From the NCBI RefSeq assembly GCF_015752155.1, contig NZ_JADOVI010000007.1:62001-126000 (forward strand): a stretch of DNA of 64,000 nt, written 5' to 3'. A program made the position numbers and the translations under genes. This stretch comes from Cryobacterium sp. MP_M3 (GTDB lineage: Bacteria > Actinomycetota > Actinomycetes > Actinomycetales > Microbacteriaceae). The notes under the pieces are model-generated. The model searched no databases. It saw nothing but the letters and a program-made list of their open reading frames with translations, and was not told the DNA's origin. Shown one piece after another: positions 19,691-27,767 of this stretch (its first letter is position 1; each line of letters begins with the position of its first letter).

Positions 19691-19696
19691 ATTCTA
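19691..19696 (-). promoter_or_regulatory. -10 box of the nucleoside ABC ATPase operon
   Basis: TAGAAT on the minus strand is followed by 7 nt and the ATG at 19683, nearly leaderless. It separates expression of the ATPase-permease-cdd-deoA unit from the lipoprotein gene above it. Confidence 0.45.
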
Positions 19697-19749
19697 TTGA
19701 GTGGGCGAACAGATGAGGTGGCACCTGCGCGAATGATGGCGTTTCCCGA

Positions 19750-19781
19750 CCGATTTGCTCATATGTTGGTCCGATCTGCTC
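19750..19781. promoter_or_regulatory. Two direct repeats upstream of the ABC ATPase, candidate operator
   Basis: CCGATTTGCTC (19750-19760) and CCGATCTGCTC (19771-19781) differ at one base and are 21 bp apart, two helical turns. They lie 54-90 bp upstream of the -10 box. A close relative, CCGAGTTTGCTC, occurs on the minus strand at 21071-21082 upstream of the lipoprotein gene of the same transporter. A shared nucleoside-responsive regulator is inferred. Confidence 0.5.
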
Positions 19782-19808
19782 TTCTGAGTGGCTGATCGGT
19801 GATTTTAA

Positions 19809-19851
19809 ACAATGCGGGGAGGCCAGCGTGTCGCTGGCCTCCCCGCATTGT
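19809..19851 (-). terminator. Strong hairpin terminator after the BMP lipoprotein gene
   Basis: A perfect 20-bp stem (19809-19828 with 19832-19851) and a TGT loop. The arm reads ACAATGCGGGGAGGCCAGCG. On the minus strand it is followed by TTTAAAATC, a short U-rich stretch. It lies 33 nt beyond the lipoprotein stop and should reduce read-through into the ATPase, giving binding protein in excess, as is usual for such transporters. Confidence 0.85.
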
Positions 19852-19878
19852 GGTGCTGGTGGTGCTGGTGGTGCTGGT
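19852..19878. repeat. Three tandem copies of a 9-mer
   Basis: GGTGCTGGT is repeated three times without change between the lipoprotein stop codon and the terminator stem. A slippage-prone tract; no function seen. Confidence 0.8.
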
Positions 19879-19884
19879 GGAGCG

Positions 19885-20988
19885 TTACTTCGGGGTGGAG
19901 GGAGACTCGACCTTGAGCTTGCCACTGATGATGTCGGCCTTGATGGCGTCGACCTCCTTCACGAGCGCGGGGTCGACCTTGGACTCCCAGTCGTGCAGCG
20001 GGGCGATGTCCACGCCCTTGTTCTCGAGCGTGCCCACGTACGGGTCGGCGGTGAAGTCGCCCTTCGAGTCGTCGACGACGATCTGCTTGGTGGCGGCGGC
20101 CATCTGCTTGAGCACCGAGGTGAGGTACAGGGCCTTGAACTCGGGCGTGGTCTCGAACAGGTCGCTGTCGACGCCGATGATGGCGACGTCCTTGCCGGAG
20201 TCCTGGATGGCCTGCGCGGTGCCCTGGAAGAGCGGTCCGGCGACCGGGAGGATGATGTCGGCACCCTGGTCGATCAGACCGGTGCTGAGCGCCTTGCCCT
20301 GGTTGATGTCATCGAAGCTGCCGGCGAAGAGACCGGTCTGCGCGGCCTTGTCCCAGCCGAGGACCTTGACGTCCTTGCCCTTCTGGTCGTTGTAGTACTT
20401 CACACCGTCGGCGAAGCCGTCCATGAAGATGGTGACGGACGGGAACTGCAGTCCGCCGTAGGTTCCGACGATTCCGGTCTTGCTGGTGCCCGCGGCGAGG
20501 TAGCCGGCGAGGAACGCGGCCTGGGCGGTGTCGTAGAGCACCGGCTTGACGTTGTCGAGCTTCAGCGGGCTGAAGTCGTCGTTGGAGAGGGCGGAGTCGA
20601 TCAGGGCGAAGTGCGTGTCGGGGCTCGCCTTGGCCGCGTCGCGGGTCGCGTTGGCGAGGGCGAAGCCGACGGTCAGCACGAAGTTGCAGCCCTGGTCGAC
20701 CATGCTGCTGGTGTTGCTGGCGTACTGGTCCTCGGACTTGGATTCGGCCTGCTTGAACTTGATCCCGAGCTCGTCGGCGGCCTGGGTCATCCCGTCGAAG
20801 CTGGACTGGTTGAACGACTTATCGTCAAAGCCGCCGAAGTCGGACACGATGCAGGGCAGGTAGTTCGACGCCGCAGCCGATCCGGAGGATCCGCCGCCGG
20901 TCGGTGCCGGCGCGCAAGCCGCGAGCAGGGCCACAACGCCGAGCGTGGCAAGACCGCTGAAAACGGCCTTGCGTTTCGTGATTGTCAA
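19885..20988 (-). CDS. BMP-family nucleoside-binding lipoprotein
   Basis: A 367-residue substrate-binding protein of the Bmp/PnrA family, which binds purine and pyrimidine nucleosides outside the cell. A signal peptide ends in the lipobox LLAAC with lipidated Cys25. The mature protein opens with CIVSDFGGFDDKSFNQSSFDG and later shows YLAAGTSKTGIVGTYGG and ADIILPVAGPLFQGT, all typical of the family. The start is TTG 20988, supported by AGGAGG six bases upstream; no ATG or GTG competes. It is separated from its ATPase by a strong terminator. Confidence 0.93.
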   Translation of the reverse strand: MTITKRKAVFSGLATLGVVALLAACAPAPTGGGSSGSAAASNYLPCIVSDFGGFDDKSFNQSSFDGMTQAADELGIKFKQAESKSEDQYASNTSSMVDQGCNFVLTVGFALANATRDAAKASPDTHFALIDSALSNDDFSPLKLDNVKPVLYDTAQAAFLAGYLAAGTSKTGIVGTYGGLQFPSVTIFMDGFADGVKYYNDQKGKDVKVLGWDKAAQTGLFAGSFDDINQGKALSTGLIDQGADIILPVAGPLFQGTAQAIQDSGKDVAIIGVDSDLFETTPEFKALYLTSVLKQMAAATKQIVVDDSKGDFTADPYVGTLENKGVDIAPLHDWESKVDPALVKEVDAIKADIISGKLKVESPSTPK

Positions 20989-21111
20989 GATTGACCTCCT
21001 ATGGTCGCCCGGCGTGGGTCCGCAGGGGCTGTGTTGGAGTACACGTTACCGAATGTTTCACTGCTCAGATGAGCAAACTCGGGCTGCAACCGAATGGTTA
21101 CCAAGCCGCGA

Positions 21112-21139
21112 CATTCGCGCCGTCGCGGCGGCGCGAATG
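21112..21139 (-). terminator. Hairpin after the mannose-1-phosphate guanylyltransferase gene
   Basis: CATTCGCGCCG (21112-21122) pairs perfectly with 21129-21139 across a 6-nt loop. It lies 72 nt beyond the stop of the minus-strand gene at 21212 and just before the lipoprotein promoter region. No T-tract follows. Confidence 0.55.
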
Positions 21140-21211
21140 GGTGTCGCATCGGGAGTATTGTCCGGCGCCCGCCGGCCGGCCACCCGCTCCGGCGTCTCCG
21201 CCGGGGACGGG

Positions 21212-22333
21212 TCAGAGGACGTCGGTGCTCCCGGAGAGCTTCAACGCGTCGACGACGGCCTTGACCTTCTGGGCGTTCGCGCTGGTCGTGACGAGCAGCG
21301 CGTCCGGTGTGTCGACCACGACGATGTCCTCCACGCCGATCAGGGCGATCATGCGCCCGGTGTGGCTGACCACGATTCCGCTGGACGAATCGGCGAGCAC
21401 GCGTGCTCCCTCGCCGAGAATGGCCAGGTCGCGCTTGCGGCCGTTCGCGTGGATCTTCGCGATCGAGGCGAAGTCGCCCACGTCGTCCCAGTCGAACTGG
21501 CCGGGGATCACGGCGAGTTTGCCTCTGGCCGCGACGGGCTCGGCGACCGAGTAGTCGATCGCGATCTTCTTCAGCCGCGGCCAGACCCGGTCGACGACCG
21601 CGCCGCGGCGCGGGGTGTCCCAGACCTCAGCGAGCTCGAGCAGGCCGGCGAGCAACTCAGGCTCGGCGGCGCCGATCTCTTCGAGCAGGCGATCGGCCCG
21701 GGCGATGAACATGCCCGCATTCCACAGGTAGTGGCCGTTCTTGACGTAGCCGCGCGCGGTGGCCAGGTCGGGCTTCTCCACGAAGGAGTCGACCGAGAGG
21801 GCGCTGGCGGCGCCGATGATGTCGAGCGCACCGGAGGTCTTGATATAGCCGAAGCCGATGGCCGGTTCGGTGGGGCGGATGCCGATGGTGACGATGTAGC
21901 CGGCATCGGCGGCGGCGACGGCCTCGGCCACGGCCTGGCGGAACAGGATCGGTCCCTTGATCACATGGTCGGCGGCGAAGGAGCCGATGATCACCCCCGG
22001 CTCGCGCTTCTGGAGGATCGCGGCGGCCAGGCCGATCGCCGCGGTGGATTCCCGCGGCTCGCTTTCCAGCACCACGTTGTGGTCGGCCAGTTCGGGGAGC
22101 TGGGCCTCGACGGCGGCACGGTGGGCGCGGCCGGTCACGACCATGATCCGCTGGTCACCGGAGAGCGGCGCGAGCCGGTCCCAGGTGTCGCGCAACAGGG
22201 TCTGCCCTGACCCGGTCAGGTCGTGCAGGAACTTGGGGGCGTCGGCACGCGACAGCGGCCACAACCGTGAGCCGATCCCACCTGCCGGGATCACGCTATA
22301 GAAACGAGCGAGGGCATCCGAGGTAGCTGGCAT
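21212..22333 (-). CDS. manC: Mannose-1-phosphate guanylyltransferase
   Basis: A 373-residue nucleotidyltransferase that makes GDP-mannose from mannose-1-phosphate and GTP. The N-terminal signature is VIPAGGIGSRLWPLSR with the family DAPKFLHDL; GSFAADHVI, VTIGIRPTEPAIGFGYI, SFVEKPDLATA and WNAGMFI follow. It lacks the isomerase domain of bifunctional ManC/PMI proteins. TAGTCT ends 6 nt before ATG 22333, so the mRNA is probably leaderless. It is divergent from a GT4 enzyme, which suggests a supply of GDP-mannose for glycolipid or glycan mannosylation. Confidence 0.92.
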   Translation of the reverse strand: MPATSDALARFYSVIPAGGIGSRLWPLSRADAPKFLHDLTGSGQTLLRDTWDRLAPLSGDQRIMVVTGRAHRAAVEAQLPELADHNVVLESEPRESTAAIGLAAAILQKREPGVIIGSFAADHVIKGPILFRQAVAEAVAAADAGYIVTIGIRPTEPAIGFGYIKTSGALDIIGAASALSVDSFVEKPDLATARGYVKNGHYLWNAGMFIARADRLLEEIGAAEPELLAGLLELAEVWDTPRRGAVVDRVWPRLKKIAIDYSVAEPVAARGKLAVIPGQFDWDDVGDFASIAKIHANGRKRDLAILGEGARVLADSSSGIVVSHTGRMIALIGVEDIVVVDTPDALLVTTSANAQKVKAVVDALKLSGSTDVL

Positions 22334-22339
22334 CCGGCC

Positions 22340-22345
22340 AGACTA
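22340..22345 (-). promoter_or_regulatory. -10 box of manC, leaderless arrangement
   Basis: TAGTCT on the minus strand, then GGCCGG, then ATG 22333. Confidence 0.55.
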
Positions 22346-22399
22346 CCGCCCGCACGTAGCCGTTCACCGTGCATTCACCGGCCGGACGCGGCGGCTGCC

Positions 22400-22405
22400 T
22401 ACTCT
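22400..22405 (+). promoter_or_regulatory. -10 box of the GT4 gene, leaderless arrangement
   Basis: TACTCT is followed by CGCAGC and ATG 22412, the same 6-nt spacing as the divergent manC. The two promoters share a 78-nt region. Confidence 0.5.
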
Positions 22406-22411
22406 CGCAGC

Positions 22412-23566
22412 ATGAGGGTTGCGCTCATCACCGAAAGTTTCCTGCCCACCGTCAGCGGCGTCACCACCAGCGTCTGCAAGGTGCTCGAGCACCTGGCGCG
22501 CACCGGCCACGAGGCCATGCTGATCGCCCCGTCCGGCGCTCCGGCCGAGTATGCGGGTTTCCCCGTGCACAGTGTGCCGGCGCTGTCCTACCGCCAGTTC
22601 CCGGTGGGGATGCCCAGCCCGCAGGTGCACCGGCTGCTCGCGGACTTCGGCCCTGACGTGCTGCACGCCGCGTCACCGTTCCTGCTCGGCGCCCAGGGGA
22701 TAGCTGCGGCGAACCGGCAGGGCATCCCCAGCGTCGCCGTGTTCCAGACGGACGTGGCCGGTTACGCCCGCCGGAACAAGCTCGGCCAGGCCGCCAACGC
22801 GGCCTGGCGTTTCGTGAAGTGGGTGCACGAGGGCGCCGACCTCACCCTGGTGCCGTCGACGGCGTCGATGCTGGACCTGCGCCGGGTGGGCGTGCGACGG
22901 CTGGCCCGCTGGACCCGCGGGGTCGACCTCGTCGGCTACCACCCGAACCACCGCGGCGACCCTGCGGTGGCCGCCCTGCGCCGCCAGCTGGCCCCGAACG
23001 GCGAGGTCGTCGTGGGCTACGTCGGCCGGATGGCGCCGGAGAAGCAGGTCGAGCGGTTCCGGGCGCTGCGGGGCGTGCCCGGCATCCGTCTCGCCCTCGT
23101 CGGCGACGGGCCGTCCGTGCCGCAGATCCGGCGGGAACTCGCCGGGATGCCGGTGACCTGGCTGGGGCGGCTCGCCGGACCGGAACTCGCCGCGGCGTAT
23201 GCGAGTTTTGACATCTTCCTGCATGCCGGCACCGAGGAGACCTTCGGCCAGACCATCCAGGAGGCGCACGCGGCGGGCCTGCCCGTCGTGGCCCCGCACG
23301 CCGGCGGACCGATCGACCTGGTGGCGCACGGCGAGAACGGCCTCCTGTTCGCCGCGGACGATGAACGGGACCTGCGCCGCTGCGTTTCCCTGCTCGCAGC
23401 GGACGCCCCGCTGCGCCACCGGATGGGCGAGGCCGGACGCCGCGGCGTGCTCGGCCGGTCCTGGGAAAACGTGTGCGGCACCCTGCTGGACTACTACGAA
23501 CAGGTCATCGACGAGCGCTCCGCGGTGCGGGCCATGGTGTCGGTTCCGCTGTCAATGCAGCGTTAG
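22412..23566 (+). CDS. GT4 family glycosyltransferase (MgtA/PimB'-like, probably mannosyl)
   Basis: A 384-residue GT-B enzyme. The N-terminal domain opens with RVALITESFLPTVSGVTTSV, the usual start of actinobacterial alpha-mannosyltransferases of the MgtA/PimB' group. The C-terminal donor domain shows VGYVGRMAPEKQVERF, ALVGDGPSVPQI and the E-x7-E region LHAGTEETFGQTIQEAHAAGLPV (in parts). It would transfer a sugar, probably mannose from GDP-mannose, to a lipid or glycan at the inner membrane face. The divergent manC supports mannose as donor; acceptor unknown. Confidence 0.88.
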   Translation: MRVALITESFLPTVSGVTTSVCKVLEHLARTGHEAMLIAPSGAPAEYAGFPVHSVPALSYRQFPVGMPSPQVHRLLADFGPDVLHAASPFLLGAQGIAAANRQGIPSVAVFQTDVAGYARRNKLGQAANAAWRFVKWVHEGADLTLVPSTASMLDLRRVGVRRLARWTRGVDLVGYHPNHRGDPAVAALRRQLAPNGEVVVGYVGRMAPEKQVERFRALRGVPGIRLALVGDGPSVPQIRRELAGMPVTWLGRLAGPELAAAYASFDIFLHAGTEETFGQTIQEAHAAGLPVVAPHAGGPIDLVAHGENGLLFAADDERDLRRCVSLLAADAPLRHRMGEAGRRGVLGRSWENVCGTLLDYYEQVIDERSAVRAMVSVPLSMQR

Positions 23567-23679
23567 CCGCGCCCGGGGATAATATCTCGGCGCAGAGACA
23601 CTTAGGATGGTCTCACGTGCGTTCTGCGCACCGTCGGCCTGACATCGTCGGGGCCGTAATCAGCCAGGGAGGGTTGGTC

Positions 23680-24096
23680 ATGCCACAGCAATCGGCAGAG
23701 ACACTTGCATCCCAGCAGAAGACGACATCACGTCGCCCCGCCGGCACCCTGTACCGGGGCCGCGAGGGCATGTGGTCATGGGTCCTGCACCGCATCACCG
23801 GTGTGGCGATCTTCTTCTTTCTGCTGGTCCACATTCTGGATACCGCGCTCGTGCGCGTCAGCCCGGAGGCCTACAACGGGGTGATCTCCAGCTACCAGAC
23901 CCCGATCATGGGACTCGGTGAGACCGCGCTCGTCGCGGCGATCGTGTTCCACGCGTTCAACGGACTGCGGATCATCCTGATCGACTTCTGGAACGCGAAG
24001 TACCAGAAGGTCATGTTCTACGTCGTCATCGGCCTCTGGGTCGTCACGATGCTGGCCTTCGTTCCCCGCCACCTGATGAACGTCTTCAGCCACTAG
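23680..24096 (+). CDS. sdhC: Succinate dehydrogenase cytochrome b subunit
   Basis: A 138-residue membrane anchor with three helices (about 38-60, 75-100, 112-130). MWSWVLHRITGVAIF with its Ser/Arg and His is the quinone/heme region of SdhC, and the second helix carries VFHAFNGLR, whose His is a likely heme ligand. The start is ATG 23680, behind the Shine-Dalgarno sequence AGGGAGG. It is the first gene of sdhCDAB, 12 nt before sdhD. Confidence 0.93.
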   Translation: MPQQSAETLASQQKTTSRRPAGTLYRGREGMWSWVLHRITGVAIFFFLLVHILDTALVRVSPEAYNGVISSYQTPIMGLGETALVAAIVFHAFNGLRIILIDFWNAKYQKVMFYVVIGLWVVTMLAFVPRHLMNVFSH

Positions 24097-24108
24097 GAGG
24101 GGGCAGAC

Positions 24109-24561
24109 ATGTCAACCACACTCGATGCTCCCCGCAGCCCTTACTCCCGTTCGCCGAAGAAGCGCGGCGTCAACTGGGAGAAGTGGGGCTGGATCTACAT
24201 GCGCGCCTCCGGCGTCGTGCTGGTCGTGCTCATCTTCGGCCACCTCTTCGTCAACCTGATGATCGGCGAGGGCGTCGACGCCCTCAACTTCGCCTTCGTC
24301 GCCGGCAAGCTCGCCAACCCGTTCTGGCAGACCTGGGACGTGCTGATGCTCTGGCTCGCCCTGATCCACGGCGGCAACGGCATGCGCACCCTGGTCAACG
24401 ACTACGCGACGACGCGGCTCACCCGCGGCATCCTCAAGTCGTCGATCCTCGCCGCCGTCGTCATCCTGATCGTGCTCGGCACGCTCGTCATCTACACCTT
24501 CGACGCCTGCCCGGCCGGATCCCCTGCCGACCTTCTCCCCTCGTTCTGCTCGGCCAACTAG
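24109..24561 (+). CDS. sdhD: Succinate dehydrogenase membrane anchor subunit
   Basis: A 150-residue hydrophobic subunit with three membrane helices, including SGVVLVVLIFGHLFVNLMI and a second with WLALIHGGNGMRTLVNDY, which carries conserved heme-ligand His and Arg residues. It forms the quinone-reducing anchor with SdhC in complex II. GAGGGGGC precedes its ATG. It lies 18 nt before sdhA. Confidence 0.92.
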   Translation: MSTTLDAPRSPYSRSPKKRGVNWEKWGWIYMRASGVVLVVLIFGHLFVNLMIGEGVDALNFAFVAGKLANPFWQTWDVLMLWLALIHGGNGMRTLVNDYATTRLTRGILKSSILAAVVILIVLGTLVIYTFDACPAGSPADLLPSFCSAN

Positions 24562-24579
24562 GAGCTGCACACACACACC

Positions 24580-26394
24580 ATGACGGATGCACCCACAACA
24601 GCACCCACGGAGTCCACCATCGTTGATGGCGTTCACTACCACCAGTTCGACATCGTGATCGTGGGGGCAGGTGGGGCCGGCATGCGTGCCGCCATCGAGG
24701 CCGGCCCCGGCGCCAGCACCGCCGTGATCTCCAAGCTCTACCCGACCCGCTCCCACACGGGCGCGGCACAGGGCGGAATGGCCGCGGCCCTCGCCAACGT
24801 CGAAGAAGACAACTGGGAATGGCACACCTTCGACACCGTCAAGGGCGGCGACTACCTCGTCGACCAGGACGCGGCCGAGATCCTCGCCAAGGAAGCCATC
24901 GACGCGGTCATCGACCTCGAGAACATGGGCCTGCCGTTCAACCGCACGCCTGAGGGCAAGATCGACCAGCGCCGGTTCGGCGGCCACACCAGCGACCACG
25001 GCAAGGCGCCCGTCCGCCGGGCCTGCTACGCCGCCGACCGCACCGGCCACATGATCCTGCAGACCCTGTACCAGAACTGCGTCAAGCGCGGCATCAACTT
25101 CTTCAACGAGTACTACGTGCTCGACCTGGTCATGACACCGGTCGACGGCGTCGACCAGCCGTCCGCCGTCGTCGCCCTCGACCTGTCGACCGGTGAACTC
25201 CACGTCTTCCAGGGCAAGGCGTTCATCTTCGCCACCGGCGGGTTCGGCAAGATCTACAAGACCACCTCGAACGCTCACACCCTCACCGGCGACGGCGTCG
25301 GCATCATCTGGCGCAAGGGCCTGCCGCTCGAGGACATGGAGTTCTTCCAGTTCCACCCGACCGGCCTCGCCGGGCTCGGCATCCTCCTCACCGAGGGTGC
25401 CCGCGGCGAGGGAGCGATCCTCCGCAACGCCGCCGGCGAACGATTCATGGAACGCTACGCCCCCACGATCAAGGACCTTGCCCCGCGCGACATCATCGCC
25501 CGTTGCATGGTCAAGGAGGTCGCGGAGGGCCGCGGCGCCGGACCGAACAAGGACTACCTGTACCTGGACTGCACCCACCTGGGTGCCGAGGTGCTGGAGA
25601 CCAAGCTCCCCGACATCACCGAGTTCGCGCGCACCTACCTCGGCGTCGACCCGGTCACCGAACCGGTGCCGGTCATGCCGACCGCGCACTACGCGATGGG
25701 CGGCATCCCGACCAACGTCAACGCCGAGGTGCTGCGCAACAACACCACCGTCGTGCCCGGACTGTACGCGGCCGGCGAATGCGCCTGCGTGTCCGTGCAC
25801 GGGTCGAACCGGCTCGGCACCAACTCGCTGCTGGACATCAACGTCTTCGGCAAGCGCGCCGGGAACAACGCCGTCGAGTACGTCAAGACGGCCGAATTCG
25901 TGCCGCTGCCCGCCGACCCGGCGAAGGCCGTGCGCGGGCTGCTCGAGGGCGTCCGCTCGTCGACCGGAACCGAACGCATCGCGGTGCTCCGCAAGGAACT
26001 GCAGGAGACCATGGACGCGAAGGCGCAGGTCTTCCGCACCGACGAGTCGCTCTCCGACGTCACCAACGTCATCCACGGCCTGCGCGAACGGTACAAGAAC
26101 ATCGGCGTGCAGGACAAGGGCCGCCGGTTCAACACCGACCTGCTCGAGGCCGTCGAACTCGGCTTCCTGCTCGACCTGGCCGAGGTGGTCGTCTACTCGG
26201 CCCGCAACCGCAAGGAGAGCCGCGGCGGCCACATGCGCGACGACTTCCCGCTTCGCGACGACGAGAACTACCTCGTGCACACCATGGCCTACCTCACCGG
26301 TGACCCGCTCTCGGCCGACGCGGCCGACCACATCGCGCTCGACTGGAAGCCCGTCACCATCACGCGCTACCAGCCGATGGAAAGGAAGTACTGA
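24580..26394 (+). CDS. sdhA: Succinate dehydrogenase flavoprotein subunit
   Basis: A 604-residue catalytic subunit oxidising succinate to fumarate. FAD-binding motif is [34 protein letters not shown] carries the His that covalently binds [25 protein letters not shown] is the substrate-binding loop (quoted in part elsewhere); [19 protein letters not shown] and [13 protein letters not shown] complete the active site. The stop is immediately followed by the GTG of sdhB, with no gap. Confidence 0.96.
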   Translation: MTDAPTTAPTESTIVDGVHYHQFDIVIVGAGGAGMRAAIEAGPGASTAVISKLYPTRSHTGAAQGGMAAALANVEEDNWEWHTFDTVKGGDYLVDQDAAEILAKEAIDAVIDLENMGLPFNRTPEGKIDQRRFGGHTSDHGKAPVRRACYAADRTGHMILQTLYQNCVKRGINFFNEYYVLDLVMTPVDGVDQPSAVVALDLSTGELHVFQGKAFIFATGGFGKIYKTTSNAHTLTGDGVGIIWRKGLPLEDMEFFQFHPTGLAGLGILLTEGARGEGAILRNAAGERFMERYAPTIKDLAPRDIIARCMVKEVAEGRGAGPNKDYLYLDCTHLGAEVLETKLPDITEFARTYLGVDPVTEPVPVMPTAHYAMGGIPTNVNAEVLRNNTTVVPGLYAAGECACVSVHGSNRLGTNSLLDINVFGKRAGNNAVEYVKTAEFVPLPADPAKAVRGLLEGVRSSTGTERIAVLRKELQETMDAKAQVFRTDESLSDVTNVIHGLRERYKNIGVQDKGRRFNTDLLEAVELGFLLDLAEVVVYSARNRKESRGGHMRDDFPLRDDENYLVHTMAYLTGDPLSADAADHIALDWKPVTITRYQPMERKY

Positions 26395-27153
26395 GTGAGT
26401 ACCGCAACGGCAACCCCTCCCGCTGTGCCCGAAGAGATCCAGTCCTTCACCGTCACGCTCATCATCCGCCGGTTCAACCCGGAGGTCGACGACGAGCCGC
26501 ACTGGGAAGACTTCGACGTGCAGATGTACCCGACCGACCGGGTGCTCGACGCGCTGCACAAGATCAAGTGGGAGCAGGACGGCAGCCTGAGCTTCCGCCG
26601 CTCCTGCGCACACGGCATCTGCGGCTCGGATGCGATGCGCATCAACGGCCGCAACCGCCTCGCCTGCAAGACCCTGATCAAGGACCTCGACATCACCAAG
26701 CCGGTCTACGTGGAGGCGATCAAGGGTCTGCCGCTCGAGAAGGACCTGATCGTCGACATGGAGCCGTTCTTCGAGTCCTTCAAGGCCGTGCAGCCGTTCC
26801 TGGTCTCCCAGCAGGCGCCGAAGGACGGCAAGGAGCGCATCCAGACCGTCGCGCAGCGTGAACGCTTCGACGACACCACCAAGTGCATCCTCTGCGCCGC
26901 GTGCACGTCGAGCTGCCCCGTCTTTTGGACCGACGGGCAGTACTTCGGGCCGGCCGCGATCGTCAACGCGCACCGTTTCATCTTCGACTCGCGCGACGAC
27001 AACGCGGCGGTCCGCCTCGACATCCTCAACGACAAGGAGGGGGTGTGGCGCTGCCGCACCACCTTCAACTGCACCGAGGCCTGCCCGCGTGGAATCCAGG
27101 TCACCCAGGCCATTTCCGAGGTCAAGCAGGCCATGGTGCGCGGCCTCAAGTAG
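26395..27153 (+). CDS. sdhB: Succinate dehydrogenase iron-sulfur subunit
   Basis: A 252-residue electron-transfer subunit. The N-terminal ferredoxin domain has CAHGICGSDAMRINGRNRLAC for the 2Fe-2S cluster (two parts); the C-terminal domain has CILCAACTSSCPVF and CRTTFNCTEACPRGI for the 4Fe-4S and 3Fe-4S clusters. It links SdhA to the quinone site in SdhC/D. It starts with GTG directly after the sdhA stop. Confidence 0.96.
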   Translation: MSTATATPPAVPEEIQSFTVTLIIRRFNPEVDDEPHWEDFDVQMYPTDRVLDALHKIKWEQDGSLSFRRSCAHGICGSDAMRINGRNRLACKTLIKDLDITKPVYVEAIKGLPLEKDLIVDMEPFFESFKAVQPFLVSQQAPKDGKERIQTVAQRERFDDTTKCILCAACTSSCPVFWTDGQYFGPAAIVNAHRFIFDSRDDNAAVRLDILNDKEGVWRCRTTFNCTEACPRGIQVTQAISEVKQAMVRGLK

Positions 27154-27185
27154 CACGCCGGACACCCAGCGGCCCCCGGCGACGG

Positions 27186-27596
27186 TCAGTCCATGTCGCC
27201 GTCGGGGTACCGCAACAGCACCAGCAGCGACGATGCGCCGAGGATCATCACCCCGAGACCGAGCGGCAGCAACGGACCGAGCCCGGTCTCGGCCGGGACG
27301 GCCGTGGTCTCGGTGTCGCCGTTTCCGGTGGCCGGGACGAGAACCGGCGAGGTAGCCGGTGGCGCCGACTCGGGTTTCAACGCCACCGGCTGGTCGGGGT
27401 CTCGCCCGGCCGTTTCGGCCCGGGTCGGAGACCGGCCGACCGTCGCTTGCTGCCCGACCGTCTCCGCCGAGGCCCACGCGATCGGCCCTCCGAACACCAC
27501 GAACACCACGGCCGTGGCGGCCATGAATCCGGCCGCGAACCTGGGGCTCCGGCCGGTCGTTCCTGGTGCGGGAAAACCGTGCTGCGTGCGTCGCAT
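27186..27596 (-). CDS. Small secreted, membrane-anchored protein of unknown function
   Basis: A 136-residue protein: a basic N-terminus and a hydrophobic signal-like segment (about 20-42, ending AWASAET), a 60-residue Pro/Thr/Ala-rich stretch, then VPAETG followed by a 20-residue hydrophobic helix and a short tail. PAETG plus helix resembles a sortase signal (LPxTG, or LAxTG for class E), but the leading residue is wrong and the tail is acidic (PDGDMD) rather than basic. It may simply be membrane-anchored. It converges on sdhB, 32 nt away, and is divergent from yihY. No good ribosome site is visible. Confidence 0.6.
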   Translation of the reverse strand: MRRTQHGFPAPGTTGRSPRFAAGFMAATAVVFVVFGGPIAWASAETVGQQATVGRSPTRAETAGRDPDQPVALKPESAPPATSPVLVPATGNGDTETTAVPAETGLGPLLPLGLGVMILGASSLLVLLRYPDGDMD

Positions 27597-27755
27597 TGGT
27601 CAAACCATCCACATTCGGGTGATGGACAGCCGGCTCGGGTTGGGTCAGCACTGGGATAGTGCCAGCCCCCTGGGCCGGGCCGCAAGACCTGAGGTGGTCT
27701 CAGCTTGCCATTGCACCCCGAACTGGGGGTGGGCCACGCTCCGCGGACCGCTGGC

Positions 27756-27761
27756 TAGGCT
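27756..27761 (+). promoter_or_regulatory. -10 box of the yihY-like gene, leaderless arrangement
   Basis: TAGGCT, then GGACCC, then the GTG start at 27768. Confidence 0.5.
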
Positions 27762-27767
27762 GGACCC

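Noticed and set aside
22412..23566. Whether the GT4 gene and manC form part of an exopolysaccharide island
   Set aside because: Only these two genes are mannose-related; no flippase, polymerase or transferase series surrounds them.
24112..27651. 1179-residue open frame antisense to sdhD-sdhA-sdhB
   Set aside because: It mirrors the codon phase of genuine sdh genes in high-GC DNA; its translation is low-complexity and matches no family, and the sense frames carry full catalytic motifs.
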